From the NCBI RefSeq assembly GCF_000009625.1, contig NC_002678.2, positions 4,496,001 through 4,560,000 on the forward strand: a DNA stretch of 64,000 bases, written 5' to 3'. The first letter of the stretch is position 1. The number at the start of each line of letters is the position of its first letter. The translations under genes were made by a program, and so were the position numbers. The notes below the pieces were generated by a model. The model was not told where the DNA came from and searched no databases. It worked only from the letters and a program-made list of their open reading frames with translations. Source of the DNA: Mesorhizobium japonicum MAFF 303099 (lineage in GTDB: Bacteria > Pseudomonadota > Alphaproteobacteria > Rhizobiales > Rhizobiaceae). This document shows positions 46,046-55,187 of this stretch, piece by piece.

Positions 46046-47236
46046 CTATTTGGCGGCCTTCAGCGCCTGCGCGATATCTTCCAGAAGGTCGTCGGTATCC
46101 TCCAGGCCGACCGACAGCCTGAGCGTGCCCGGCCCGATGCCGAGTTCGGCGCGCGCCTCGTCGCTCAAATTCTTGTGGGTGGTCGTCGCCGGATGGGTGA
46201 TCAGGCTCTTGGCGTCGCCGAGATTGTTGGAGATCAGCACAATATCGAGCGCGTTCTGCAGGGCGAAGGCCGCCTGCTTGCCGCCTTTGACGTCGAGGCA
46301 GATAAGTGTCGAGCCGCCCGACATCTGCTTCTTGACGATCTCGGCCTGCGGATGGTCGGCGCGGCCGGGATAGATGACGCGGGCGATCTGCGGCTGCTCG
46401 GCCAGGAAATCGGCGATCTTGCCGGCGCTCTCCGTTTGCTGGCGCACGCGCAGCGGCAGCGTCTCCAGGCCCTTCAGCAGCGTCCAGGCGTTGAAGGGCG
46501 ACAGGCTAGGGCCGGTGTGGCGGAAATAGTCATGCAGATTCTCGTCGATCCACTTCTTGTCCGACAGGATCACGCCGCCGAGACAGCGGCCCTGGCCGTC
46601 GATGTGCTTGGTTGCCGAATAGACGACGATATGCGCGCCGAGCTGCAACGGCTTCTGCTGCAGGGGCGTGGCGAAGACATTGTCGACGACAAGCCGCGCG
46701 CCGATCGAGTTGGCGAGCGCAGCCACGGCGGCGATGTCGACCACTTCCAATGTCGGGTTGGTAGGGCTTTCCAGGAAGAACAGCTTGGTGTTGGGCCTGA
46801 CCACCTTTTCCCAGTTGGCGATATCGGTGCCGTCGACGAGCGTCGCCTCGATGCCGTAGCGCGGCGCCAGCGTCTCGACCACCCAGCGGCAGGAGCCGAA
46901 CAGCGCGCGCGCCGCTACGATGTGGTCACCGGTCTTGACGCTGCACAGAAGCGCCGCCGTCACGGCCGCCATGCCCGATGCCGTGGCGCGCGCGTCCTCC
47001 GCGCCTTCCAGCGCGCACATGCGCTTTTCGAACATGTCGACGGTCGGATTGGCGTAGCGCGAATAGATGAAACCGGGTTCCTCGCCCTTGAAACGGGCTT
47101 CGGCGGCTTGCGCCGTTTGATAGACATAGCCCTGGGTCAGGTACATTGCCTCGGAGGTCTCGCCGAAGCCTGAACGCAGGGTTCCGCTATGCACGAGTGC
47201 TGTCTGAGGCTTCCAGTTGCGCTTCTTGTTGCTCAT
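46046..47236 (-). CDS. metZ: O-succinylhomoserine sulfhydrylase
   Basis: A 396-residue PLP enzyme of the Cys/Met metabolism family, making homocysteine from O-succinylhomoserine and sulfide. PLP-site features include YSRYANPTVDMFEKRM near residue 58, LFFLESPTNPTLEVVDI near 149-165, and the PLP lysine in VVYSATKHIDGQGR near 200-213. The start ATG 47236 follows a GGAA site. A SAM-II riboswitch and a terminator lie directly upstream, the usual control for this gene in alphaproteobacteria; this favours MetZ over cystathionine gamma-synthase or gamma-lyase. Confidence 0.94.
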   Translation of the reverse strand: MSNKKRNWKPQTALVHSGTLRSGFGETSEAMYLTQGYVYQTAQAAEARFKGEEPGFIYSRYANPTVDMFEKRMCALEGAEDARATASGMAAVTAALLCSVKTGDHIVAARALFGSCRWVVETLAPRYGIEATLVDGTDIANWEKVVRPNTKLFFLESPTNPTLEVVDIAAVAALANSIGARLVVDNVFATPLQQKPLQLGAHIVVYSATKHIDGQGRCLGGVILSDKKWIDENLHDYFRHTGPSLSPFNAWTLLKGLETLPLRVRQQTESAGKIADFLAEQPQIARVIYPGRADHPQAEIVKKQMSGGSTLICLDVKGGKQAAFALQNALDIVLISNNLGDAKSLITHPATTTHKNLSDEARAELGIGPGTLRLSVGLEDTDDLLEDIAQALKAAK

Positions 47237-47259
47237 CGCTTTGTTCCAGACACAAAAAA

Positions 47260-47284
47260 ACCGGCCGCGAAAGTCGCAACCGGT
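47260..47284 (-). terminator. Rho-independent terminator between SAM-II riboswitch and metZ
   Basis: On the minus strand ACCGGTTGCGA (47284-47274), loop CTT, TCGCGGCCGGT (47270-47260) makes an 11-pair stem with two G-U pairs, followed by seven T ending at 47254. It ends only 18 bases before the metZ ATG, so it can act as the expression platform. Confidence 0.85.
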
Positions 47285-47305
47285 CCATACGGCCTCGCGG
47301 CCAAC

Positions 47306-47362
47306 GGTCCTTTAGCGACTTGTTTAACGTGGCTGCAAGCCGACCGGCCAAATCACCACGGG
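47306..47362 (-). ncRNA. SAM-II riboswitch (metA-type RNA)
   Basis: On the minus strand the conserved SAM-II pieces occur in order: CGTGGTGATTTGGCCGG, GGCTTGCAGCC, ACGTTAAACAAG and GCTAAAGGA. They form the classic H-type pseudoknot that binds S-adenosylmethionine and represses methionine genes. It lies 70 bases before metZ. Confidence 0.95.
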
Positions 47363-47506
47363 ATAACGACCCTTTAGACCCGTACCACGCTTGCGTCAAT
47401 TGCCGGCTTCATTAAGAGGTTTGTACCAGGCAGGTTCCGCAAAACTGTTCCATGTTTTGCGGCGAGAACCTGCTGCAGGAAAATCGTCTGGCCTAGGAGC
47501 GGAGCC

Positions 47507-48601
47507 TTGCGGCAGACAGGCATTCTTCCCGATCAGGACATCTCGGCGCTGTTCCAGTCCGGCGCGCTGAAGTCGCCGCGCGCGCTCGACGCCGACCAGA
47601 TCCAGCCGGCCAGCCTCGATCTCAGGCTCGGCGACAAGGCCTGGCGGGTGCGGGCGTCCTTCCTGCCGGGTCCGGATCATCGGGTTGTCGACAAACTCGA
47701 TCGGCTGAAGCTGCATGAGTTCAGCCTCGCCGATGGCGCGGTGCTGGAAACGGGCTGTGTTTACATCGTGCCGCTGCTGGAAAGCCTTGCGCTGCCCCCA
47801 ACCGTGTCCGCCTCGGCCAATCCGAAGAGTTCGACGGGGCGGCTCGACATTTTCACCCGTGTCATGACCGATCGTGGCCACGAGTTCGACAAGATCGCCG
47901 CCGGCTACAACGGTCCGCTCTACCTGGAAGTCAGCCCGCGCACCTTCCCGATCGTCGTGCGCACCGGTTCGCGCCTGTCGCAAATCCGCTTCCGCACCGG
48001 CAATGCGCTGCTCTCGGAAGCCGAATTGCATCAATTGCACCGCGCCGAGATGCTGGTCGCCACCGAGCCGCCGAATATTTCGGGCGGCGGCATAGCGCTG
48101 TCGATCGATCTCAAGGGCGATGGTGACGGGCTGGTCGGCTATCGCGGCAAGCATCACACCGGCCTTGTCGATGTCGACAAGCGTGCCGCGCAGGATGTCG
48201 TCGATTTCTGGGAGCCGATCCACAAGAGCGGCGCCGGCGAACTGGTGCTCGATCCCGATGAATTCTACATCCTTGTCAGCCAGGAGGCGGTGCATGTGCC
48301 GCCGCTCTACGCCGCGGAGATGACGCCCTTCGACCCGCTGGTCGGTGAATTCCGCGTCCATTATGCCGGCTTCTTCGATCCGGGCTTCGGTCATTCGGCG
48401 GCCGGTGGCACCGGCAGCCGGGCGGTGCTTGAAGTGCGCAGCCACGAAGTGCCGTTCATCCTCGACCATGGCCAGATCGTCGGCCGGCTGGTCTACGAGC
48501 ACATGCTGAAGCGGCCGCAGGCGCTCTACGGCACCGATCTCGGCTCCAACTACCAGGCACAGGGCCTGAAGCTCTCCAAGCATTTCCGCGCCGCGCGCTG
48601 A
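47507..48601 (+). CDS. 2'-deoxycytidine 5'-triphosphate deaminase, long form
   Basis: A 364-residue enzyme deaminating dCTP to dUTP for thymidylate synthesis. It is about twice the length of E. coli Dcd and contains the duplicated dUTPase-like fold of the alphaproteobacterial type. Conserved features are QIQPASLDLRLGDKAWRV near residues 31-48, SASANPKSSTGRLDIFTRV near residues 102-120 with the catalytic Ser/Arg region, and a second half from about residue 190. The start is TTG 47507, with GGAG upstream; no ATG fits the conserved N-terminus. Confidence 0.92.
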   Translation: MRQTGILPDQDISALFQSGALKSPRALDADQIQPASLDLRLGDKAWRVRASFLPGPDHRVVDKLDRLKLHEFSLADGAVLETGCVYIVPLLESLALPPTVSASANPKSSTGRLDIFTRVMTDRGHEFDKIAAGYNGPLYLEVSPRTFPIVVRTGSRLSQIRFRTGNALLSEAELHQLHRAEMLVATEPPNISGGGIALSIDLKGDGDGLVGYRGKHHTGLVDVDKRAAQDVVDFWEPIHKSGAGELVLDPDEFYILVSQEAVHVPPLYAAEMTPFDPLVGEFRVHYAGFFDPGFGHSAAGGTGSRAVLEVRSHEVPFILDHGQIVGRLVYEHMLKRPQALYGTDLGSNYQAQGLKLSKHFRAAR

Positions 48602-48701
48602 ACCCCGATTGCTGCCAGGCAAGATACTTGCCTGCGCTGGCACATCATGCTTGGCTGGCTTGTCGGCCGTCGAGATGGCGGCGCTCAAGGGGAACAAGAA
48701 A

Positions 48702-49475
48702 ATGCAGATCTCGAAATGGATCATGTCGGCGGCAGGCGCTGCCATGTTGGCGATGGCCGCCGGCTCTCTGACGGCGCAGGCTGCCGAGAAATTGAAGATC
48801 GGCACCGAGGGCGCCTATCCGCCGTTCAACACCATCACCTCGGACGGCAAGGTTGTCGGCTTCGATATCGACATCGCCAATGCGCTGTGTGCTCAGATGA
48901 AGGTCGAGTGCGAGATCGTCACCCAGGACTGGGATGGCATCATCCCCGCCCTGCAGGCCAAGAAGTTCGACGCCATCATCGCCTCGATGAGCATCACGGA
49001 AGAGCGCAAGAAGCAGGTCGCCTTCACCAACAAATACTACACAACGCCGCTCGCTCTGGTGGCGCCGAAGGACAGCGATCTGACCTCGGCAGACCCGGCG
49101 GCCCTTGCTGGCAAGACGGTCGGCGCCCAGGCTTCGACCACACAGGCCGACTATGCCCAGAACACCTATGGCAAGGCGGGTGCCGAGGCAAAGCTCTACC
49201 CAACCCAGGAAGAGGCGATCACCGACCTGACCAATGGCCGGCTTGATGCCGTGATCTCGGACAAGTTCGTGCTGGTGGACTGGCTGAAGAAGGCAAGCGA
49301 CGGTTGCTGCAAGCTGGTCGGCGACGTCAAGGGCACGGAAACACAAGCCGGCATCGCCGTGCGCCTCGACGACACCGCCCTGCGCGACAAGCTCAATGCG
49401 GCCATCGATGCGATCGTCGCAGATGGCACCTACAAGAAGATCCAGGCCAAGTACTTCGATTTTGATATTTATTGA
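48702..49475 (+). CDS. Amino-acid-type periplasmic binding protein (family 3), orphan
   Basis: A 257-residue SBP_bac_3 protein of the Lys/Arg/Orn/His-binding type. Signal peptide: MQISKWIMSAAGAAMLAMAA to AQA, cleavage near residue 27. The domain starts EKLKIGTEGAYPPFNTI and includes VVGFDIDIANALCAQMK and DAIIASMSITEERKKQVAF. ATG 48702 has AAGGGGAAC upstream; in-frame extensions to 48609 lack homology. No permease or ATPase genes are adjacent, so it may serve a transporter encoded elsewhere. Confidence 0.9.
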   Translation: MQISKWIMSAAGAAMLAMAAGSLTAQAAEKLKIGTEGAYPPFNTITSDGKVVGFDIDIANALCAQMKVECEIVTQDWDGIIPALQAKKFDAIIASMSITEERKKQVAFTNKYYTTPLALVAPKDSDLTSADPAALAGKTVGAQASTTQADYAQNTYGKAGAEAKLYPTQEEAITDLTNGRLDAVISDKFVLVDWLKKASDGCCKLVGDVKGTETQAGIAVRLDDTALRDKLNAAIDAIVADGTYKKIQAKYFDFDIY

Positions 49476-49490
49476 GGTTGAAGAGCGCCT

Positions 49491-49520
49491 CTTCCTTCTC
49501 CCACAGGGGAGAAGGGGAAG
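49491..49520. repeat. Intergenic palindromic repeat CTTCCTTCTCCC / GGGGAGAAGGGGAAG
   Basis: Stem-loop at 49491-49520 between the convergent binding-protein gene and gguC, same type as 44139-44165. Likely a bidirectional terminator. Confidence 0.65.
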
Positions 49521-49526
49521 CTGGCG

Positions 49527-50522
49527 CTACAGCGCCTTCACCGCCACCTTCACCGGCTTTTCGATCTCGAGCGGGTTGCGCAGCGGCAGGCCGAAATCCC
49601 CGGCTTCGATCTCGAACACATCGCCGGCCTCGGTCTTGACGCCGTCGGCGAAGGACAGTGTCGCCGTACCGAACATATGCACGTGCACGTCGCCCGGCTG
49701 GCGGAACGCCGAATATTTGAAGTGATGGTGTTCGAGATTGGCGATGGTATGCGACATGTTGGCTTCGCCCGACAGGAACGGCTTTTCCCACAGCGTCTCG
49801 CCGTCGCGCACGATGCGCGAGGTGCCGCGGATGTCGGAAGGCAGGTCGCCGATCAGGATCTCCGGTCCGAACGAGGCGTTACGCAGCTTGGAATGGGCGA
49901 GGAAGAGGTAGTTCACGCGCTCGGTCACGTGGTCGGAAAACTCGTTCGACAGCGTGAAGCCGACGCGGAAGGGGGCGCCGTCATCGCCGATGACATAGAT
50001 GCCGGCGATTTCAGGTTCCTCGCCGGCGTCCTTGGCGAAGGCCGGTGACAGAAGCGCGGCACCCGGCGCCACGGCCATCGTGCCGTTGCCCTTGTAGAAC
50101 CATTCCGGCTGCACGCCGACCTGGCCCTTGGCGGGCTTGCCGCCCTCCAGTCCCATGCGGAACATCTTCATGGAATCGGTGAGCTGCTCCTCGCCATCGG
50201 CGCTGCTGAGCTTCTTGTGCATGGAATCGCGCGTCGCAGCCGAGCCCAGATGCGTCAGGCCGGTGCCGGTGAGATGCAGATGCGCCGGATCGGGGTGATT
50301 GATCGGCGACAACAGCCGCCCTTTCTTGTAGGCGGCATCGAGATCGACCGTCTCGCCGAGCCCCTTGCGCTCGATCAGGGTGGCCAGGCCGACGCCGGTG
50401 CGGGCCGCCTCCATCGCCAGCGAATAGACGCTGCGGGCGCCGTTGATGATCCGGGTCTTGCCGCCATTGCGGGCAACGACGCGGATGGTCTCGGCGTCAT
50501 CGAGAATCTGCGAGATCAGCAT
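49527..50522 (-). CDS. gguC: GguC / AraD1 family protein
   Basis: A 331-residue protein of the fumarylacetoacetate-hydrolase fold, AraD1/GguC branch. In Azospirillum, AraD1 (L-2-keto-3-deoxyarabonate dehydratase) is a related enzyme; GguC itself in Agrobacterium is of uncertain function. Visible features are RLLSPINHPDPAHLHLTGTG near residues 69-88, the FAH-like acidic EPEIAGIYVIGDDG near residue 192, and VGFTLSNEFSDH near 210. ATG 50522 follows GAGAGG. It is the last gene of the chvE-gguABC operon. The neighbours suggest breakdown or sensing of the imported sugar. Confidence 0.88.
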   Translation of the reverse strand: MLISQILDDAETIRVVARNGGKTRIINGARSVYSLAMEAARTGVGLATLIERKGLGETVDLDAAYKKGRLLSPINHPDPAHLHLTGTGLTHLGSAATRDSMHKKLSSADGEEQLTDSMKMFRMGLEGGKPAKGQVGVQPEWFYKGNGTMAVAPGAALLSPAFAKDAGEEPEIAGIYVIGDDGAPFRVGFTLSNEFSDHVTERVNYLFLAHSKLRNASFGPEILIGDLPSDIRGTSRIVRDGETLWEKPFLSGEANMSHTIANLEHHHFKYSAFRQPGDVHVHMFGTATLSFADGVKTEAGDVFEIEAGDFGLPLRNPLEIEKPVKVAVKAL

Positions 50523-50827
50523 GATCAATCCTCTCTCATGTGCCTTGGCATGGCTGCCGCCGCGGCAAACCTTCCCAAGCGCGGCTGGGACCTCGCCCAT
50601 GCCACGGGTGAAATTCTCCGTTCGGATTGCGCTCGCGGGGCCTGGTTCCTTGAGGGAACTTCTACGCACCGGCTGGTTGCCGGCAGCGCCGCGATGTGAC
50701 CCGTATGCCTTCCTTGTTGCCTCGCTGGAGCGGATCAGCTTTGAGTGGTCGACCCGCTCCCGGTATTTTGTTTCCGCGCAATTCCTGTGGGAAAACCGCG
50801 ATGCGCTCTTCCTGGAATTGCCCGCTG
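50523..50827. other. gguB-gguC intercistronic gap
   Basis: No gene is seen in these 305 bases. They hold the palindromic repeat at 50778-50821 and otherwise nothing recognisable. The gap is unusual inside an operon and may contain a processing site or an internal promoter for gguC. Confidence 0.6.
50778..50821. repeat. Palindromic repeat, GCAATTCC...GGAATTGC type, copy 1
   Basis: GCAATTCC (50778-50785) and GGAATTGC (50814-50821) bound a 44-base imperfect hairpin. A close copy is at 53677-53719; both lie between genes of the same operon. Confidence 0.75.
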
Positions 50828-52114
50828 TCAGGCCTTGTTCTTGTTGTAGACGTCGAAGATCACGGCGCCGAGCAGCACCAGGCCTTTGACCACCTGCTGC
50901 CAGTCGACATTGACACCCATGATCGACATGCCGTTGTTCATCACGCCCATGATGAAGCCGCCGACCACGGCGCCGATGACTTGGCCGACGCCGCCCATCG
51001 CCGAGGCGCCGCCGATGAAGACGGCGGCGATGACGTCGAGCTCTGAGCCCAGACCGGCCGCCGGCACGGCCTGGCCGAGACGCGCCGCGATGATGAGGCC
51101 GCCCAGCGCCGACAGCACGCCCATATTGATGAACACCAGCAGCGTCAGCCGCTCGGTGTTGATGCCCGACAGCTGCGCCGCCTTGGGATTGCCGCCCATC
51201 GCGTAGATGCGGCGGCCGATGGTCATGCGCTTGGTGACGAAGACGAACAGCGAGATCAGTACGCCCATGACGAGCAGCACCACCGGCAGGCCCCTGTAGC
51301 TGGCGAACTCATAGACCAGGAACAGCGCCAGCGCGCTGGCGACCAGCGTTTTGATGACGAACAGGGGGAAGGGCTCGGCTTCATAGCCGTGGCGTTCGCG
51401 CTTGCGTCGTGTCCTCACCCCGAAATAGGCATAGGCCACCACGGCGATCAGACCGAGCACGATCGTCGTCATGTGCAGTGTCAGGCCGCTGCCCACGATG
51501 GTCTTGCCGGCGGCGTTCACCGTCGGCGGGATCAGCGTCAGCGGGCCGATAACGTCCGGGATGAAGCCGGAGCTCAGCGCCTTGAAGCCGTCCGGAAGGG
51601 GGCCCACCGAAGAGCCGCCGCCCAGCAGCGCCTGGCAGATGCCGCGGAAGATCAGCATGCCGGCCAATGTCACGATGAAGCTCGGTATCCGGTGGTAGGC
51701 GATCCAATAGCCTTGCGCCGCACCGATCAGGCCGCCCACGATCAGGCAGACGATCGAAACCACCAGCGGATTGCTGAGCGGTCCGAGCTGCCAGATGACC
51801 ATCATGTTTGCCGCCAGCGCGCCGATGAAACCGGCGACCGATCCGACGCTGAGGTCGATATAGCCGGAAACGATGACCAGCAGCATGCCCAGCGCCATCA
51901 CGATGATGAACGAGTTCTGCTGCACCAAATTGCTGAGGTTGACCGGCTTGAACAGCGTTCCCGACGTGGTGAACTGGAAGAACAGCATGATGACGATCAG
52001 CGCGATGATGAGACCGTATTCGCGCAGGTTCGTCGTCAGCGCCGAGACGGCGATGCGTGGACGCTGGTCCTCTGCGATGTTGCCCTGCGGGGCGGGGGCG
52101 CTGTCGGTGCTCAT
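50828..52114 (-). CDS. gguB: Multiple monosaccharide ABC transporter permease GguB
   Basis: A 428-residue inner-membrane permease of the BPD_transp_2 (sugar) family. The N-terminus is [20 protein letters not shown], followed by about nine more membrane helices. The family features [17 protein letters not shown] near residue 63, [17 protein letters not shown] and the C-terminal [20 protein letters not shown] (ABC contact loop) are visible. It imports galactose, glucose, arabinose and related sugars with ChvE and GguA. Its start overlaps the gguA stop by 4 bases. Confidence 0.92.
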   Translation of the reverse strand: MSTDSAPAPQGNIAEDQRPRIAVSALTTNLREYGLIIALIVIMLFFQFTTSGTLFKPVNLSNLVQQNSFIIVMALGMLLVIVSGYIDLSVGSVAGFIGALAANMMVIWQLGPLSNPLVVSIVCLIVGGLIGAAQGYWIAYHRIPSFIVTLAGMLIFRGICQALLGGGSSVGPLPDGFKALSSGFIPDVIGPLTLIPPTVNAAGKTIVGSGLTLHMTTIVLGLIAVVAYAYFGVRTRRKRERHGYEAEPFPLFVIKTLVASALALFLVYEFASYRGLPVVLLVMGVLISLFVFVTKRMTIGRRIYAMGGNPKAAQLSGINTERLTLLVFINMGVLSALGGLIIAARLGQAVPAAGLGSELDVIAAVFIGGASAMGGVGQVIGAVVGGFIMGVMNNGMSIMGVNVDWQQVVKGLVLLGAVIFDVYNKNKA

Positions 52115-53643
52115 GCTGCTTTTCCTTCTCCGCGAACGATGGCGCGCATTATTTTTTCCTGGCTTGCGTCCGCCGCGGGCATTTCGCCGACGATGCGGCC
52201 TTCGTTCATGACGTAGATGCGGTCGGTGATGCCGAGCAATTCCGGCATTTCCGACGAGATGACCACGATCGCCTTACCCTCCGAGGCAAGACGCGCGATG
52301 ATCGTGTAGATTTCGTACTTGGCGCCGACATCGATGCCGCGCGTCGGCTCGTCGAGGATCAGCAATTCCGGGTCGGCGAACAGCCATTTCGACAGCACCA
52401 CCTTCTGCTGGTTGCCGCCGGAAAGATTGCCCGTCATCTGATAGACGCTCGAAGCGCGGATGTTGGTCTTCTTGCGATAATCGTTGGCAACGGCGAGTTC
52501 GCGCAGATCGTCGATCACGCTGTGACGCGACACGCCGCCGAGATTGGCAAGCGTGATGTTGTGCTTGATATGGTCGATCAGGTTGAGACCGTAAGTCTTG
52601 CGGTCCTCGGTCACGTAGGCGATGCCGTGTTCGACCGCCTTGCTCACGGACGAGACATCGATCGGCTTGCCTTTGAGCAGCACCTCGCCCGTGATGCGGC
52701 GGCCATAGGAACGGCCGAACAGGCTCATGGCGAATTCGGTGCGGCCGGCGCCCATCAGCCCAGCTATGCCGACCACCTCGCCCTTGCGCACGTTGATGTC
52801 GATGCCCTTGATCACTTGCCGCTCGGCATGGATCGGGTGATAGACCGACCAGTTCTTCACTTCGAAGACGACCTCGCCGATCTTTGGTTCGCGCGGCGGA
52901 TAGCGGTCGTCGAGCGAGCGGCCGACCATCGAGGTGATGATGCGGTCTTCCGAGATGTCCTTCCTGGCCAGCGTCTCGATAGTGCGCCCGTCGCGGATGA
53001 CGGTAACCTTGTCGGCGACCCGGTTCACCTCGTTGAGTTTGTGCGAGATCAGGATCGAGGTCATGCCTTGCCGCTTGAACTCGAGCAAAAGGTCGAGCAG
53101 CGCCTGGCTGTCCTTCTCGCTGAGCGATGCGGTGGGCTCGTCGAGGATCAGGAGCTTGACTTCCTTGCTCAGCGCCTTGGCGATCTCGACCAGCTGCTGC
53201 TTGCCGACGCCGATATTGGTGATCAGCGTCTTGGGGTCCTCCTTGAGGCCCACCTTCTTCAACAGCGCGCTGGTGCGCGCCTCGTTGGCGTCCCAGTCGA
53301 TCACACCGTATTTGGCGTGTTCGTTGCCGAGGAAAATGTTTTCGGCAATCGACAGCATCGGCACCAGCGCAAGCTCCTGGTGGATGATGACGATGCCCTT
53401 GTGTTCGCTGTCATGGATGCCTTTGAACTGGCATTCCTGGCCTTGAAAGATGATCTGGCCGTCATATGTGCCCGCGGGATAGACGCCCGACAGCACTTTC
53501 ATCAGCGTCGACTTGCCGGCGCCGTTCTCGCCGACCACGGCGTGGATTTCGCCTTCCTCGACGCTGAGGTTGACATTCGACAGCGCCTTCACGCCGGGAA
53601 ACGTCTTGGTGATGTCGCGCATCTCCAAAATCGTCGAGGTCAT
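52111..53643 (-). CDS. gguA: Multiple monosaccharide ABC transporter ATPase GguA
   Basis: A 510-residue double ABC ATPase (MglA/RbsA type). The first domain has Walker [17 protein letters not shown] near residues 37-52 and a signature preceding [15 protein letters not shown]. The second domain has the degenerate Walker [11 protein letters not shown] and the signature [16 protein letters not shown], then [14 protein letters not shown]. It powers sugar import through GguB. It is separated from the upstream chvE gene by a terminator and a palindromic repeat, which probably lowers its expression relative to the binding protein. Confidence 0.94.
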   Translation of the reverse strand: MTSTILEMRDITKTFPGVKALSNVNLSVEEGEIHAVVGENGAGKSTLMKVLSGVYPAGTYDGQIIFQGQECQFKGIHDSEHKGIVIIHQELALVPMLSIAENIFLGNEHAKYGVIDWDANEARTSALLKKVGLKEDPKTLITNIGVGKQQLVEIAKALSKEVKLLILDEPTASLSEKDSQALLDLLLEFKRQGMTSILISHKLNEVNRVADKVTVIRDGRTIETLARKDISEDRIITSMVGRSLDDRYPPREPKIGEVVFEVKNWSVYHPIHAERQVIKGIDINVRKGEVVGIAGLMGAGRTEFAMSLFGRSYGRRITGEVLLKGKPIDVSSVSKAVEHGIAYVTEDRKTYGLNLIDHIKHNITLANLGGVSRHSVIDDLRELAVANDYRKKTNIRASSVYQMTGNLSGGNQQKVVLSKWLFADPELLILDEPTRGIDVGAKYEIYTIIARLASEGKAIVVISSEMPELLGITDRIYVMNEGRIVGEMPAADASQEKIMRAIVRGEGKAA

Positions 53644-53676
53644 AAGGGCAAGCTCCCAGACTTTCTTGTTTTTTAC

Positions 53677-53719
53677 GCAATTCCCAGGGGAAGGCGCTAC
53701 GCACTTTTCCTGGAATTGC
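53677..53719. repeat. Palindromic repeat, GCAATTCC...GGAATTGC type, copy 2
   Basis: GCAATTCC (53677-53684) and GGAATTGC (53712-53719) bound a 43-base imperfect hairpin between chvE and gguA. It matches copy 1 at both ends and in TTCCTGGAATTGC. Confidence 0.75.
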
Positions 53720-53759
53720 TCTATGCCGGCAGAAACAATACCGGGGTCGCTTGTGAACG

Positions 53760-53788
53760 AAAAGGGGCCCTGCGTCGCGCAGGACCCC
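53760..53788 (-). terminator. Terminator directly after chvE
   Basis: On the minus strand GGGGTCCTGCG (53788-53778), loop CGA, CGCAGGGCCCC (53774-53764) is an 11-pair stem with one G-U pair, followed by four T. It starts 18 bases after the chvE stop. The T tract is short, so partial read-through into gguA is likely. Confidence 0.75.
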
Positions 53789-53805
53789 AGATTTTATAAC
53801 AGAGA

Positions 53806-54876
53806 TTACTTCAGGTCTTCGGCCTTGATGTAGCCGGAGTCGACGACCAGCTTCTGGTAGTTCGACTTGTCGACCTCATGCGGCGTCAACAGGATCGAGG
53901 GAACGACCTTGACGTCGTTGTTGTAGGTCTTGGTGTCGAGGCCGTCAGGCTTGCCGCCCGAGAGCACCTTGTCGACCAGTTCGACGGTCGACTTGGCCAG
54001 TTCGCGGGTGTCCTTGAACACGGTCGAATACTGCTCGCCCGAGATGATCAGCTTGACCGAGGCGGTCTCGGCGTCCTGACCGGTCACAACAGGCCAGGGC
54101 TGAGCGGCCGTGCCGTAGCCTACGGCGCGCAGCGAGGCGGTGATGCCGCGCGACAGGCCGTCATAGGGCGACAGAACACCATCGACGCGGCTGCCGTCCG
54201 AGTAGTTGGCCGACAGCAGGTTGTCCATGCGCGCCTGGGCGGTTGCCGCCAGCCAGCGCAGCGTGCCGACCTTGTCCATGCCCATCTGGCCGGACTTGAT
54301 CTTGATCGAGCCGTCGTCGATCAGCGGCTGCAGGACGGAAATCGCACCGTTGTAGAAGAAGAAGGCGTTGTTGTCGTCGGGCGAGCCGCCGAACAGTTCG
54401 ACGTTCCACGGCTTGGTGTTCGGGAAGCGCTCCTTGAGGCCCTTGACCAGCGAATTCGCCTGGATCACGCCGACGCCGAAATTGTCGAAGGTGGTGTAGT
54501 AGTCGACATTGGCGGTCTTTTTGATCAGGCGGTCATAGGCGACGACGACGACGCCCGCGTCAGCGGCCTTCTGCAGCGCATCCGACAGGGTGGTGCCGTC
54601 GATCGAGGCGATGATCAGCGCCTTCGGGCCCTTGGTGATTTCGTTTTCCAGCTGGCTGAGCTGGTTGGGGATGTCGTCCTGCGCATACTGCAGGTCGACT
54701 GTGTAGCCGAGGGCCTCGAGCTGGGACTTGACGGCGTCGCCGTCGTTGATCCAGCGCTGCGAAGTCTTGGTCGGCATCAGCACGCCGACGAGACCCTTGT
54801 CGGCCGCGTGCGCCGAATAGGTCATGGCAGCGATGCCAAGCGCCGCGACTGCGGCCAGTGTCTTGATGATTTTCAC
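53806..54876 (-). CDS. chvE: ChvE-like multiple sugar-binding periplasmic protein
   Basis: A 356-residue family 1 sugar-binding protein. It starts at GTG 54876 ([20 protein letters not shown] signal peptide, cleavage after AHA near residue 24), with GGGAG upstream. The mature protein begins [20 protein letters not shown]; binding-site segments include the [20 protein letters not shown] loop and [14 protein letters not shown]. In Agrobacterium ChvE both feeds the GguAB transporter and presents sugars to the VirA sensor. Here it is the first gene of chvE-gguABC and is divergent from gbpR, the same order as in Agrobacterium. Confidence 0.93.
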   Translation of the reverse strand: MKIIKTLAAVAALGIAAMTYSAHAADKGLVGVLMPTKTSQRWINDGDAVKSQLEALGYTVDLQYAQDDIPNQLSQLENEITKGPKALIIASIDGTTLSDALQKAADAGVVVVAYDRLIKKTANVDYYTTFDNFGVGVIQANSLVKGLKERFPNTKPWNVELFGGSPDDNNAFFFYNGAISVLQPLIDDGSIKIKSGQMGMDKVGTLRWLAATAQARMDNLLSANYSDGSRVDGVLSPYDGLSRGITASLRAVGYGTAAQPWPVVTGQDAETASVKLIISGEQYSTVFKDTRELAKSTVELVDKVLSGGKPDGLDTKTYNNDVKVVPSILLTPHEVDKSNYQKLVVDSGYIKAEDLK

Positions 54877-55187
54877 GTAACTCTCCCTGGTTGATGGACG
54901 CAGCACCCCGGGGGTCGCGGGCCGCGCAATCGTGCAGAAGCGCCAAGGCACTGCTGCCGTCATATCGATCTCCGGTATCCTCCCATGGCCCCGAGCCGCT
55001 GATTTCAATCGATACGATTTTATCGTCGGCGACCGTTGCGTCTCGGAACGCGCTGACGTTGCCGTCCTTTTGCCATAACTGTCAAATGCGATCTTTGATG
55101 GTTGCTATACCGCAAGTGGTATATGTTATGACGCTTGACGGGTTGCTGGCAAATGCCAGCGGACCGCGAGCGGAGGCAGGGAAAACC
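54877..55187. promoter_or_regulatory. chvE / gbpR divergent control region
   Basis: A 311-base gap with no gene in it. It contains the dyad TATACC-N6-GGTATA at 55106-55123, 65 bases before gbpR, a good LysR operator candidate. In-frame codons continue upstream of gbpR in this gap, but they are not conserved-looking. Confidence 0.6.
55106..55123. promoter_or_regulatory. Candidate GbpR operator
   Basis: TATACC (55106-55111), GCAAGT, GGTATA (55118-55123): perfect 6-base arms, the size of LysR-type sites. Confidence 0.55.
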
